From Pleurotus ostreatus/Saccharomyces cerevisiae fusant (lineage: Eukaryota > Opisthokonta), in contig JAMQCK010000053.1 of the NCBI GenBank assembly GCA_024196135.1, positions 53,097-117,096 of the forward strand: a DNA stretch of 64,000 nucleotides, read 5' to 3'. Below the pieces are notes generated by a model, which did not search any database, was not told the origin of the DNA, and saw nothing but the letters and a program-made list of their open reading frames with translations. Positions 11,530-22,332 of the stretch are shown piece by piece (positions within the stretch are counted from its first letter, which is position 1; every line of letters begins with the position of its first letter). The position numbers were made by a program, and so were the translations under genes.

Positions 11530-13535
11530 CTATACATCTATCCTGACCACCACGTCTTCCCCCTTCCCTTGTATGTCCGCGACAGTCCGGAGTCCGGATA
11601 GCGCCATCGTGGTATCCAGATCCGCGATGGTGTGCTGTAGGACTTGCTCGGCGCCGTCCTGTCCCCCTGCAATCATCCCGTACAGCCACGGACGGCCGAC
11701 TTACAGGATAGGAAAGTGTGGGATGACGGCAACGAGAGCGGACGGCAATGAATAGCGGATGACAATGAAGGCGATATAGTAGGTGTTGATTATATCGTTC
11801 ATGTAAGATGCGTTGAGCTCATCTCCCGGCTTTCATAAGGGCATAATCACTCACGAAGCACGGCCTGCGCCCCCAGCGCTAGCGCCTTGACTATATCCGG
11901 CCCCGAGCGGATGCCGGAGTCGCATAAGATGGTGAGCTTCCCTGATCTCTGCGCCTCCTTGATCTTTTCCGAGCGCATTATGCGCTCGAGCGCGAAGAGC
12001 GATGGGATCGCGCCGTCGACTTGCCTGCCACCTGTGTCGTTGTCAGTCACAAGCTAAGTTCGTTAAGTGAAGGTCGCCTACCGTGATTTGACACGATGAT
12101 GCCGTCTGCGCCGTGTAGCAGAGCGGTTTCCGCGTCCTACATGGGCAGGAGAAGGTGAGTACGCCACGCTTTCGAGGGTTATGAATGCCAAACTTACGTG
12201 CACGCTCTGGATGCCTTTCAGTATCAGCGGGCCGTCCCAGTTCTGACGGAGGAACGCCAGGTCGTCCCAACCTTTGAAGGTCCCCGACGTGATCTCGGCC
12301 AGCCACTCGCTACCGAGGAAGATATCGTCCTTCACCTACATTGACCATTCGTTAGAACGAGTCGCATATCGCGGGCGTGCGTCGCATATCTCGCAGGACC
12401 CCCTAGCTTGTCGCACCAAAGCGCGTCACTCACCTTCTCATCCCCCGCCGCAAACGCCGCATCCATCTCATCTGGCATATACGGGTGTTTAGGTCTTTCG
12501 TCCACAATCGGCTCGCGCCCAAACTTCGCCATGAACACCGGGTCGCTGCGACCGACCTGGCACCCGACGCTGTGCGCGAAGGGCGAGTAGGCCTTGGCGA
12601 GGTCGTGCGGGCGCCAGCCGACGGTCATGGTGTCGAGGCTGGGGGAGAGGTTAGGTGAGTTGTTAAAGAGGGGTGTTAGGGAGGTGAGGGAGGTGAGCTT
12701 ACGTGACGACCAAGGCGGTGAAGCCAGCTTTCTTCGCTCGCGAGAGGAGGGAGAGGGTGATATCGTTCGTGCGCGGCCTGAGGATATCGTTAGGTGAGTT
12801 ACCTATCGTTGACCAAACAATCGATGGGCTGAACAAACCAATACAGCTGGAACCAGCGCGGATTTCCTTCCCCATTCGAGCGCGCAACAATTTCGATACT
12901 GCGCGAGGACGCCGTGCTCATGATGTACGGTATCCCGAGACGCCCTGCAGCACCCGACGAAGCCTCTTCTCCGTCTGGATGGAAGATCGTCTGCACGCCA
13001 ATGGGTGCGACCAGGACCGGTGTGGGGTATTTGACGCCGAAGAGCGTCGTCTGTGGATAGTGTGCGTGAGTACAATTTGACGAGAACGTCTACGATGGGA
13101 TAGCTGATACATACCTCTAGGCTACGGTGCTGCGGGCTAGCGTCGACTAGCATCCTGGGAATGATGCCGAACTTGCTATAGGCGCGTATGTTCGCGTCGC
13201 AAGTCCCGTGAGTCCCAGCGCTGCCGTAGGCGTACCAGAAGGCCTCTGCGAAATGCGTGTTAGTCAATCCAAAAATCTACTTATCATGCGAGCAAAAGCA
13301 TACCCGGTACTTCCTTCAACGTCTGCCTTGCCTTCTCCTCTATCTCGCTGAAGCGTACCGTGCCCAGCGCACGCGGCCCTTGCCTACTCTTGTAAATCCC
13401 CGGCATCCACTCCGACCACGCGGCTAGCTTCTCCACGCTCGTAGGCTCGCCACCCTTCCCCGACGTCAGCTCGTTCTCGGTCTGCTGACCGTTTGTGGTG
13501 GCCGAATGACCATTTGTCGCGGCTGACTGCGTCAT
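11530..13535 (-). CDS. FMN-dependent 2-hydroxyacid oxidase, lactate 2-monooxygenase-like
   Basis: Minus-strand gene with many small exons. The ATG at 13533-13535 starts MTQSAATNGHSATTNG; the last exon is 11530-11699 (stop TAG 11530-11532), preceded by a 155-nt intron. Family hallmarks: PTPVLVAPIGVQ near the FMN site, YIMSTASSRSIEIVA, a TALVVT-LDT strand, LILKGI, the catalytic histidine in VSNHGGRQVDGA (split by an intron after the first Gly), ILCDSGIRSGPDIVKALALG for phosphate binding, and GRPWLYG near the C-terminus. The N-terminal WSEWMPGIY and FWYAYGSAGTHGTCDAN segments match lactate 2-monooxygenase-like proteins better than flavocytochrome b2; there is no cytochrome b5 domain. Such enzymes oxidise L-lactate or related 2-hydroxyacids. 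The family is firm; substrate is inferred. Confidence 0.9.
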
Positions 13536-13616
13536 GTCAATATAATCGCACAAATGACAAGCGAAGTTCGGGGTGAATGGGGGATGATTGGGTTCGCAAT
13601 CTTCGCGGGAAGCTGG

Positions 13617-13623
13617 CTTTATA
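13617..13623 (-). promoter_or_regulatory. TATA box of the FMN oxidase gene
   Basis: TATAAAG on the minus strand, about 82 bp upstream of the ATG at 13535. Confidence 0.6.
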
Positions 13624-14265
13624 CCTCTACACACGCCCTGTGAACACGTATGGAGCGCCCGCGGGCCGGAGGCCAAATACGCGACCGTGAGTCGCTTCGC
13701 AGTCGCATCCGACTGGTTCGCAGTGGCTTCGCAGTAGCACCCGACCCACGCAGGCGCTCACGAGGGCTTCTCGGGCTAGATTGATGACCCGGGACGTGGG
13801 AGAGGGCGTCGAGGTCATTATTTGTGCGCGGTAATGAGTTGTCCGGTCATTAGTTGAGCTGGTCGGCGCGATCGTCAGGACGCTGTCGCCGGTGACTTCA
13901 AGACGCTGTCTCCGGCTACTTCAAGACCTTATTCGCCGGCTACGAAGGACTGATGCATAGCACCGGCGTCTTCGAGATAGACGGCCACGAAGAGTCGGAA
14001 ATTATCTATCCGTCGGGTGGACGCGCGCCGAAATCGGGGCAGCTGGAGGATAGGCGCTCAGACTGCCAAACTAGCTCATGCAATATGGTCGATTTGAGCT
14101 TTATAGTGAACAATATAGTTGCGACTTTTGACATATTTGCATCCTTTACTTCTCTAAGTTACTGTCGTCGCATTACTGCGAGTCAATGATGACAAGCTGA
14201 GTGAACCTGCAGGACTGATCAGCGACGAGCGAGTTCACAGACCAAGTGCCCTCACCCGATATCCG
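13624..14265. other. Intergenic, contains a small direct repeat
   Basis: Between two minus-strand genes. Near 13870-13940 there are about three imperfect copies of a segment containing GCCGG-ACTTCAAGAC. No gene seen. Confidence 0.5.
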
Positions 14266-16061
14266 TCAATAATCCGAATCCCAGTCTGATTCTGAGTCGT
14301 CGTTGTCGCGATCCTCATTCTCATCCTCCGGCACCTCCTCCATTCCCGAACTCGCCCACTTTACGCCATTCACAGGTCTCTCGGCTGGCTCCCAAACCTC
14401 GTCTTGCGCAGCACCCGCCGTCAGGTCCGATGCCTCATTCGTGACACCAACAACCAATCCAGAGGCGTCGAAGGAGATATTCCTGACGGCACCAGGCGTG
14501 CCATCACTAAGAGGATATTCGTAGACGCGGAGTTCCTTGAGCGGTGCACCGCTTTGCGCGCGACGCGATACAGCGGACCATAAGCAGGGCCATATAGCCG
14601 TCTGAAAGCTATGCACGTGGAGCGTTTCTAGAGCCGGCAGGACGACCGTGTCTGAGTCCGCGGCTTCGACATTCGGCCGCAGGCCAAGGGCGTTGACCAA
14701 GGGCTCAGCTATGGCGCTGTTCACGCCGGATGCGGGGGGTTCGTCGATGATGACCAGAGTCCGCACGCGGCGCATGTGCGAGAAAAGCTGCACACAGAGT
14801 TCCTCGTTCGGTGCATTTTCGCCAAGAACGACGGTCAACTTCGTGTCCGGATCGACCGCGCGGGAGACAAGGGAGATATCGTGGTCCGACGGCGCGCATC
14901 CCACAGAGACCGTCCCAGAGCGTATGGCCATGCGCCTGTGGCCGTAGAGCATGATGTTGGCGGTATGTATCCTCTGCTTGGACAGTGGCGAGTCCGACGT
15001 GGTCAGGACGGCGAGCACTTCCGCCATAGCCGGATTGGCCACCCTGTACCTGCAGCTCGCGGGGACGTCTAGGCCAGCGACGAGAGGCGACGTCCGCACG
15101 CCATCATCGAATGAACCCAGAGTGATGACCTGGAGATATTGTAGACGAGGTAGTCGAATGATTTCGTCAGTTGCTCTGCCGAAGATCCAGATGTCGGTAA
15201 GCACTAGCTCTTCAAGGTCGGGGCACTGCTGCAGAAGAGCCTGGATCCCGCGGTTGTAATTGGATGTTTGGTATATGGCCAGGTGGGTAAGGTGCGAGAA
15301 TGCGATGGAATCCCAAATCGGACAGCGCACAGTGACAAGCTTGCGTACAGCACTGAACTTGTCCTGTAGCGCAGAGCGTAGCCGAGTCATGCTGTGGCGA
15401 TCGGCATCTCCCGATCGGAGGCAGATCGAGAGGCTCTCTAGTTTGGGCGCGACCGAATGCAAGTTTGAAAAGACTAGGCAGAGGGCATGAGAAGACTCGA
15501 CGGCTACGTGAAGCTGCTCCAGGCGTTCGACATGGTCGTGCAATATGTCCTGCAGCACGCGTATGTCTTGTTCCGAGTGTCCAAGTTCACGGCTGGAGAA
15601 GAAAACTTGGAGAGGACGGCCGCAAGAGCGCGCGAGGAAGGTTCGTCCCGCATCCGCAGAGAATTCGTGACAGAGATCAATGGTAGACCAAAGAGATGGG
15701 AGGTTCAGTGCGACGGCCCTCCAGCGCGAGCATACGTGAGTCACCACAAGCCAGTCCAACGACGTCCAATCAGGCCATTGCGGCAAGAAGTCATCGTAAC
15801 GTGTACGAACGAGATCGAAGATGATTGCGAGAACCTCAGCCGGAAGCTTGTTTGCAGGAGACTGGAAGTTGCGCGCGCGCAGCAGAGCTTCCTGTAGCCG
15901 GCGTGTCCTATTCTCCAATACTTCGATCTGTGTAGGGGAGTCTCGTCAGATAGAACCCTCAACTCGAACATTAAGCGACACACCTGAGGCAAAGAGAGAT
16001 CTCCTTCTAGCAGGACTTTCTGCACGCCTAAAAGCGCGTCGAGGTATGATTCGTTGGTCAT
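14266..16061 (-). CDS. F-box protein, paralogue A
   Basis: Two exons on the minus strand: 15984-16061 (MTNESYLDALLGVQKV...) and 14266-15927, with a 56-nt intron; about 579 residues. A short coiled segment leads into the F-box (NKLPAEVLAIIFDL, then VVTHVCSRWRAVALNLPSLW) at about residues 52-95. The remainder is leucine-rich in irregular repeats (SLSICLRS, LTHLAIYQTS, LEELVLTDI, LQYLQVITL), probably an LRR-like substrate-binding fold. The C-terminus is strongly acidic (EDENEDRDNDDSESDWDSDY). The paralogue at 36854-38599 has the same layout and the same intron position. Likely an SCF adaptor; substrate unknown. Upstream it faces the cerato-platanin gene across a 1.1-kb divergent promoter region. 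Confidence 0.85.
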
Positions 16062-17121
16062 GATCGTCAGTGGCAACGAGAACAAGAGACAAGGGAAGAC
16101 AAGACGAATGTGGCAACGATCCGGTCCGCGAGGACCGAGATCATGAGTATCGTGTCGCGGACCGGAGTCAGCCGGTAGTGCCTTGTTGAACTCGACTGTC
16201 GACGCCATGTATGCAGCACTCTGTACCGCTCAACTCTATCGAATGCCTTTGAGTTTCCAGAGTTCGCAGCCTAATTGGGTATCCTTGACTGTCTCGATAT
16301 CCTCGGCTCGCTGAACGCCAGTTCGGATTCCACACCCGCAGCCCCTGGTCAAGAACGATAATTTGACAGAGATAAACAGGGTGAGGGCAAAAGCATATGC
16401 GCCCCATGCAGACGGGCGAATGTTCACCTTGGAGGCAGAAGTACGTGCTCAGCCCGCTGCGAAGGTGTTGAGACACTCACACGTCCTTCCAGCAGCTCCT
16501 CAAGTGACGTTGGGATCTTCAACCGCATTTCTCCCCTTGTCCCAACGTTCCCTCCCATACTAGATGCACTTCACCTCACCAACTTCTCCGTCCGAGGCTG
16601 ACTCATTCAATCGTGACGCAATCATTAGCTTTCCCTCTGCGACTTCACTCTTTCCGAATGCTCCTCCTCTGCCTGAATCCAGACCACCAGAGCTATGCTG
16701 CTCTCGACCCCGAAAATGAACTTCCACAAGGAACGGGGCAGAAAATGACACACAACACGTACAGATCCTCCAAATAGCGTTGGGCGATGGCTAGCTGGAT
16801 CGGCCTCTGCGTCAGCAACCTTCTTGCACCCATGTCAATGTATGCAGAACTTCCGTCTACATGACCGCGGCAGTGTCCATCTACAAGCCCCTTCGGACGT
16901 TCTGGTCACCTCTCGTGCGCGAAATGCATTGATCTGCCTGGTCATGCGCGGCCTCGGATCTTCATGAGCTTCTCTCGAGGCCCTCTCGAAGGCGCGCGTT
17001 GGGCAGATGACACCGATGTGCATGCTTTCGCGGTCTGACCTGCCCGACCACCTGAGGCTCGTCCTGTCATTGATCCTCTGGGTCAATACGTACGCGCTCC
17101 TCGGCAGCCTCTTGAGCTGGG
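16062..17121. other. Divergent promoter region, no supported gene
   Basis: Separates the minus-strand F-box gene from the plus-strand cerato-platanin gene. Only short frames without recognisable content. Confidence 0.5.
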
Positions 17122-17129
17122 TATAAAAG
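17122..17129 (+). promoter_or_regulatory. TATA box of the cerato-platanin gene
   Basis: TATAAAAG, 78 bp upstream of the ATG at 17200; a strong core-promoter element, common in highly expressed secreted-protein genes. Confidence 0.75.
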
Positions 17130-17199
17130 CCACAGATTTCCAGTGCGTACTCCCAACCGCTGGCGACGCCTCCATACGAGCCTCACATCACACCGCACA

Positions 17200-17691
17200 A
17201 TGAAGCTCTCTACCATTCTCACTTCTCTGCTCGCCGTCCCTACCGCCCTCGCTGCGGTCGTCTACTACGACACCGTCTACGACCAGGCAGACGAGACTCT
17301 CACCTCCGTCGCCTGCTCGAACGGCGACAACGGCCTCATCACCAAGTACCACTGGACCGACCTCGGCGACGTGCCCAACTTTCCCAACGTCGGCGCGGCG
17401 TTCGCGGTCGAGGGATGGAACAGCAAGAACTGCGGGACGTGCTGGCAGCTGAACTACACGGTGTCGGCAGGCCACCAGAATCTCGTCAACATCCTCGCTG
17501 TCGACGTCGCGGGGGTCGACGGCTTCGTCATCTCGCGGAAGGCTATGGACACGCTTACGAACGGGCGCGCCGTGGAGCTGGGCGTGGCGACGATCACATA
17601 CAAGCAGATCGACGGAAGCTTGTGCGGGTTGCCTTCGGTGCGTTCGGCTGCTTCGAACTCTGGGTCAACTTACTCACTTACGTAGGCCTAG
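17200..17691 (+). CDS. Cerato-platanin family secreted protein
   Basis: A signal peptide of about 18 residues (MKLSTILTSLLAVPTALA) precedes a small secreted domain with the cerato-platanin features: VYYDTVYDQ at the mature N-terminus, VACSNGDNGL, FAVEGWNSKNCGTCWQL, and a terminal LCGL. The four cysteines expected for two disulphides are present. The family consists of abundant cell-wall/surface proteins that bind chitin oligomers and often act as elicitors. The end is ambiguous. Splicing a 48-nt GTGCGT...TAG intron (17638-17685) gives a C-terminus ...CGLPSA and stop at 17689-17691; reading through adds 16 non-conserved residues and stops at 17683-17685. The spliced form fits the family better, because members normally end at or just after CGL. 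Confidence 0.92.
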
Positions 17692-18076
17692 TGCCCAGTT
17701 GTGCGAGAATACGAGGAGACCAAGGTGGTCATGAACTCTTCTTCGAATCTTGGGACCGGTTGTTACATACGGGACGATGGGTTGTATTCGTACTTTTGTT
17801 GTACTCCCTGTGGACGTTACGCTCGATAAAGCTACGGACTTCTCTTGCTCACAGAATGGAATATGACATCGGTCTATATTCTTTGTTCTCTGAGGTATTT
17901 TGAAGGGTGTTGAGGGCGTGCCTTCGAGTGATACTTGTGCGCGAGGGTGCGACGTGTTAAACTTCCTGATTGGGAAGGCTTTGTTTGACGCTTGTGACAC
18001 GGTCAATATACTCTCTCGCGCTTGGTCGTTCCCATCACCATCTCCTTTGCTCCCCTTCCCCTTTGATCTTCCGGGG
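17692..18076. other. Short intergenic region
   Basis: Holds the cerato-platanin 3' UTR and the SEC27 promoter. A pyrimidine-rich stretch near 18020-18070 precedes the SEC27 ATG; no gene seen. Confidence 0.5.
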
Positions 18077-21000
18077 ATGCTCTTCGAAGTCAACGTGAGT
18101 GGCGGATATGCATGCCCTTCGAAACAGGCCTTGAATATCCGCGAACAGAGAAAGCTCTTCGCGCGTTCAGATCGCGTGAAGGCCGTAGATTTCCATCCGA
18201 CTGAGCCCTGGCTGTTGACTGGCCTGTACAATGGCACCGTGAACATCTACAATCACGAGACCGGCGCCATCGTCAAGACATTTGAGGTCGCTGAAGTCCC
18301 CGTGCGCTGCGTCAAGTTCATCGCGCGCAAGAACTGGTTCGTCGCGGGCTCCGATGACTTCCAGCTGCGCGTCTTCAACTACAACACACACGAAAAAGTC
18401 ACCGCCTTCGAGGCCCACCCCGACTACATCCGATGCTTGACTGTACACCCCACCGCGAGCATCGTGCTCACCGGCAGCGACGACATGACGATCAAGGCCT
18501 GGGACTGGGAGAAGGGATGGAAGAACGTCCAGGTGCGTGGCTGCATATACTTCTCAGTCACCCTGCTCACCCGGTATCGCAGATCTACGAAGGGCACACG
18601 CACTACATCATGAATATCGCCTTCAATCCCAAAGACTCCAACACATTCGCGTCCGCCTGCCTTGACCGCACCGTCAAGATGTGGTCCATCGGCGCCACGC
18701 ACGCCAACTTCACCATGGACGCGCACGAGAAGGGCGTCAACTACGTCGACTTCTACCCGGGCGCCGACAAACCGTACCTCGTTACTTGCGGCGATGACAA
18801 GACCGTCAAAGTCTGGGACTACCTCTCCAAGTCATGCGTGCAGACCATGGAGGGTCACACCAACAACGTCTCCTTCGCCGTCTTCCACCCGAACCTCCCC
18901 ATCATTGTCTCCGGCGCGGAGGACGGCACAGTCAAGATCTGGAACGCCGCGACATACAGGATCGAGAACACGCTCAGCTACTCTCTCGAGCGCGCCTGGT
19001 GCGTCGCGCTGCGCAAGGACGCGAACGAGGTCGCTGTCGGCTTCGACGAGGGCGTCGTCATCGTCAAGCTCGGTCGCGATGAGCCCACGCTCTCTATGGA
19101 CCCCTCCGGCAAACTCGTCTACACCCGCAATCACGAAGTACTCTCCGGCAATCTGCAGCAGGTCGCACCCGCTGAGGGCGACAGTGAGGATGGCAAGCGC
19201 GTCGCGCTCTCCACCAAGGAGATCGGCTCGACGGAGATCTTCGCGAACGCGCTAATCCACTCCCCCAACGGTCGCTTCGTCACGGTCGTCGGCGACGGGG
19301 AGTACATCATCTACACCGCTCTTGCGTGGAGGAACAAGTCTTTCGGCAATGGCCTCTCGTTCGCGTGGGCGCCGGACTCGAACACGTACGCCGTGCTCGA
19401 GAACAAGATGAAGCTCAAGATCTACAAGAACTTCCGCGAGCGTTCTGGCGCAGGCATGAAGGGTGCTGGCGGCTGGGGGATCGACGGCATCAGCGGCGGT
19501 ACTCTTCTTGGTGCGCGCGGCAGTGGCTTTGTGCTGTTCTGGGACTGGGAGACGGGCGATGTCGTGCGCCGCATCGACGTCGACGCGAAGGAGGTAGGTT
19601 CTCCGTCTGATCCCGATGCGTCTATCTGACGCTCTCGTAGGTCTACTGGTCGGGCACTGGCACCTTGGTCGCAATCACTACCGCCGACTCCTTCTACATC
19701 CTGCGCTTTGACCGTGACGCATACAACGCGAAGCTCGAGGAGGGTGCTGAGATCACGGACGAGGGCGTCGAGGAGGCCTTTGATGTCGTCGCTGATGTTT
19801 CCGAGGTGTAAGTCTGGCTTGCACGTACGCGACTGCCCGTTGATCAGCATCCGCAGTGTCGAGACCGCGAAGTGGATCGGCGACTGCTTCATCTACACGA
19901 CGGCGAACAACCGCTTGTGCTACTTCATCGGTACTGAATCCTACACCGTCAGCCCCTTCGACAGGTAAGATCGACCATAGACTCCACTCATTGTCTGCTC
20001 ACGCTTCGCTATGCAGGCCATTGTACCTCCTTGGCTACATGCCTGCGCACAACCGCGTATATCTTGCGGACAAGGACCTCGCCATCTACAGCTACTCCCT
20101 TTCTCTTGCCGTCGTCGAATATCAGACTGCCGTCCTCCGCGGCGACATGGATGCTGCCTCCGAAATCCTCCCGTCAATACCGAAGGACCAGCTCAACAAG
20201 GTCGCGCGATTCTTGGAGAGCAAGGGTACGCGCCTGTCGCATAATGTCTACCGCCGTAAGCTAATATCCACTTTCCAGATTTCAAGGAGCTCGCCATGAG
20301 CATCACGAACGACCCCGACCACAAGTTCGACCTCGCACTGCAGCTCCAGGATCTCGACACCGCGCACACCATCGCAAAGAGCGTCCCGGAGAGCGAGGCG
20401 CAGCCGAAGTGGAAAGCGCTGGGTGATGCTGCGCTCTCGACCTGGCAGTTTGACCTCGCACGGGAGGCGTTCGGCAAGGCGGAGGACCTTAGCGCGTTGC
20501 TGCTCTTGCTACTTGCTATGGGCGATAGGTCGGGGTTGGAGGGGCTGGCGTCGCAGGCGGGTGAGTCATCGCGATTCGCGGTTGAGATCGTGTATGCAGC
20601 GTACTGATTGTGGTCTGCAGAGGCGAAGGGGCAGAACAACCTAGCGTTCGCGACACGGTTCCAGTTGGGCGACGCCAAGTCGTGTGTAGACCTACTCATC
20701 AAGACGGAGCGCGCGCCTGAGGCGGCGATGTTTGCGCGGACGTATGCGCCGAGGTGAGGCTGGTGTCTGCCAATGCTCGTTCTGCGCTGACAGGACGCTC
20801 TTTCTCTTAGTCAAGCACCAAGGGCCGTTGATGCCTGGAAGGCCGACCTGACCGCGAAGTCACGACCCAAGCTGGCGGAGTCGATCGCGCATCCGGACTT
20901 CAACACCGATCTCTTCGAGGAGGGGTGGGCGGATGCGGTGGCGAAGGAGCAGGGGAAGGCGCCGGAGGCCGCGCCTTTGAACGGTCAGTCTTTCTTGTTG

Positions 21001-21099
21001 ACACAGACGGGGAGCTTGGGCTGAATTGATGACAGGTCGTCAAGCGTCAGAGGAAGAAGAGGAAGATGATGAGGACGATGATGAGGAGGCAGAGTCATG
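18077..21099 (+). CDS. SEC27: Coatomer (COPI) subunit beta'
   Basis: About ten exons. Exon 1 codes only MLFEVN (18077-18094); the next exon is best started at 18149 ([17 protein letters not shown]), then 18583-19593 and 19641-19807, continuing to the stop at 21097-21099. Two seven-bladed WD40 propellers begin with [16 protein letters not shown] and include [15 protein letters not shown] and [13 protein letters not shown]. They are followed by the alpha-solenoid ([80 protein letters not shown]), all closely matching eukaryotic beta'-COP. The propellers recognise dilysine signals for Golgi-to-ER retrieval. The C-terminal tail is a short acidic run ([16 protein letters not shown]). A housekeeping gene, single frame throughout, with no anomaly. 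Confidence 0.95.
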
Positions 21100-22196
21100 A
21101 ACAGGTACATAGACGTTTGTTGTACTGCATTTTCCTTTTTATTCGACTCTGGATGTATGGCTCCTCGATTCCTTTGTTTCTTCGTGGCATTGCCTACGGG
21201 GCGCTCCTTCGGTTGGTCTGGTAAGCATCCTTGTCCCCGCCTTCTTCGGCGGATGGGCGCCCTTCTCACCTCGTCTCGGGTCCATATCGAGCATTATCCG
21301 CCTGCCGCTCGACGCTGCATGCAAGTTGGAGATGCGAGGTGTACGGGACCGAGGACGCTTTGACGGTATGTGTATAACAATCGATGCTATCAGTCTTCTC
21401 ACTGTCTTCTAGCAACTAGCTACGTGGGCGTCCGCATCCTCGTTGCCCGCAAACCCTCTGCACCGCGGCCATTGACTTTTCTCAAACTGAAGCTTCCCGC
21501 ATTGTCGTCCGGCGTACCCAGCTCCGTCGCGTCTGTACACCATCCTTCTGCTAGACGCTGGGCAGTCATGTTCAGGTCCGAAGTTCATTGTGGTCTTTCG
21601 GTGATTCCCGCCACCTATCTGCCGTGTGGCAGCATGGGTTCGCGATCCAGACAAGGCCGTTGGAGTCTTCTGCGTCAGTGTTATCCTCCAGGTCAGGATC
21701 GCGCTATCGCCATGACATGGTTACTGACGCACTTCGCACAGAAAGTAGGCGCTCAAAATCATCCGTGGCAGTTCGACAGCGTGGTTAGCTTCCGCTCGGA
21801 GGTTGCGCTTCGAGGGCGTTGTTCGGTTGCGCGCTGGCCGCCCCGTGCAAAGCGCAACTCGTTCCCTGAAGGGCGACCATATGCCCTGGTCACCATACCC
21901 GTCTCGTCGAATCGTCGAGACTGCGAATCGCGAGGCCTTCCAGGGCGCGGACGTCAAGGTGAACGTCGGCGACCGCCCTGGACCGAAGCGTGGACGCCTG
22001 CCGTGTTGGGACCTCAAGGGCAGCCTTATTTGGCAGCGTGTTGTCCTAATGGGGATCGATGATAGCGGCTGTCACTGCTGATCGGAGGTGATATTGGCTC
22101 GCGCCTGCCGCCTCCTGCAGCCCCTCACCGGCGTCCCCGTCCTCGGCACTGTCACGGACGGCCGGGACGCAAACACAGGAAAACAGCGATCGTCGA
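21100..22196. other. Intergenic region with possible eroded coding sequence
   Basis: A 230-codon plus-strand frame (21370-22062) and overlapping minus-strand frames exist. None shows a recognisable domain, consistent splicing or the low A-ending codon use of neighbouring genes, so none is annotated. Confidence 0.4.
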
Positions 22197-22202
22197 TATA
22201 AA
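22197..22202 (+). promoter_or_regulatory. TATA box of the P450 gene
   Basis: TATAAA about 131 bp upstream of the ATG at 22333, followed by a C/T-rich leader. Confidence 0.6.
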
Positions 22203-22332
22203 GGAGGCGGCGGGCCGTTCTCGCCATTCTTCCCTTTCCTCCCGCGCTCACCTTCCTCTCCGCCGGCCACCCAGCGACCCGGGTCCGCATCCTCCCTCCT
22301 TTACATCTACACCGACAGTATCGCTTACGGCA

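Noticed and set aside
18129..18148. Earlier acceptor for SEC27 exon 2 adding seven residues
   Set aside because: It would need a 34-nt intron and insert residues absent from beta'-COP N-termini; the acceptor at 18148 gives a normal 54-nt intron.
21370..22062. 230-codon plus-strand frame
   Set aside because: Composition not gene-like, no recognisable motif, and it lacks a credible promoter.
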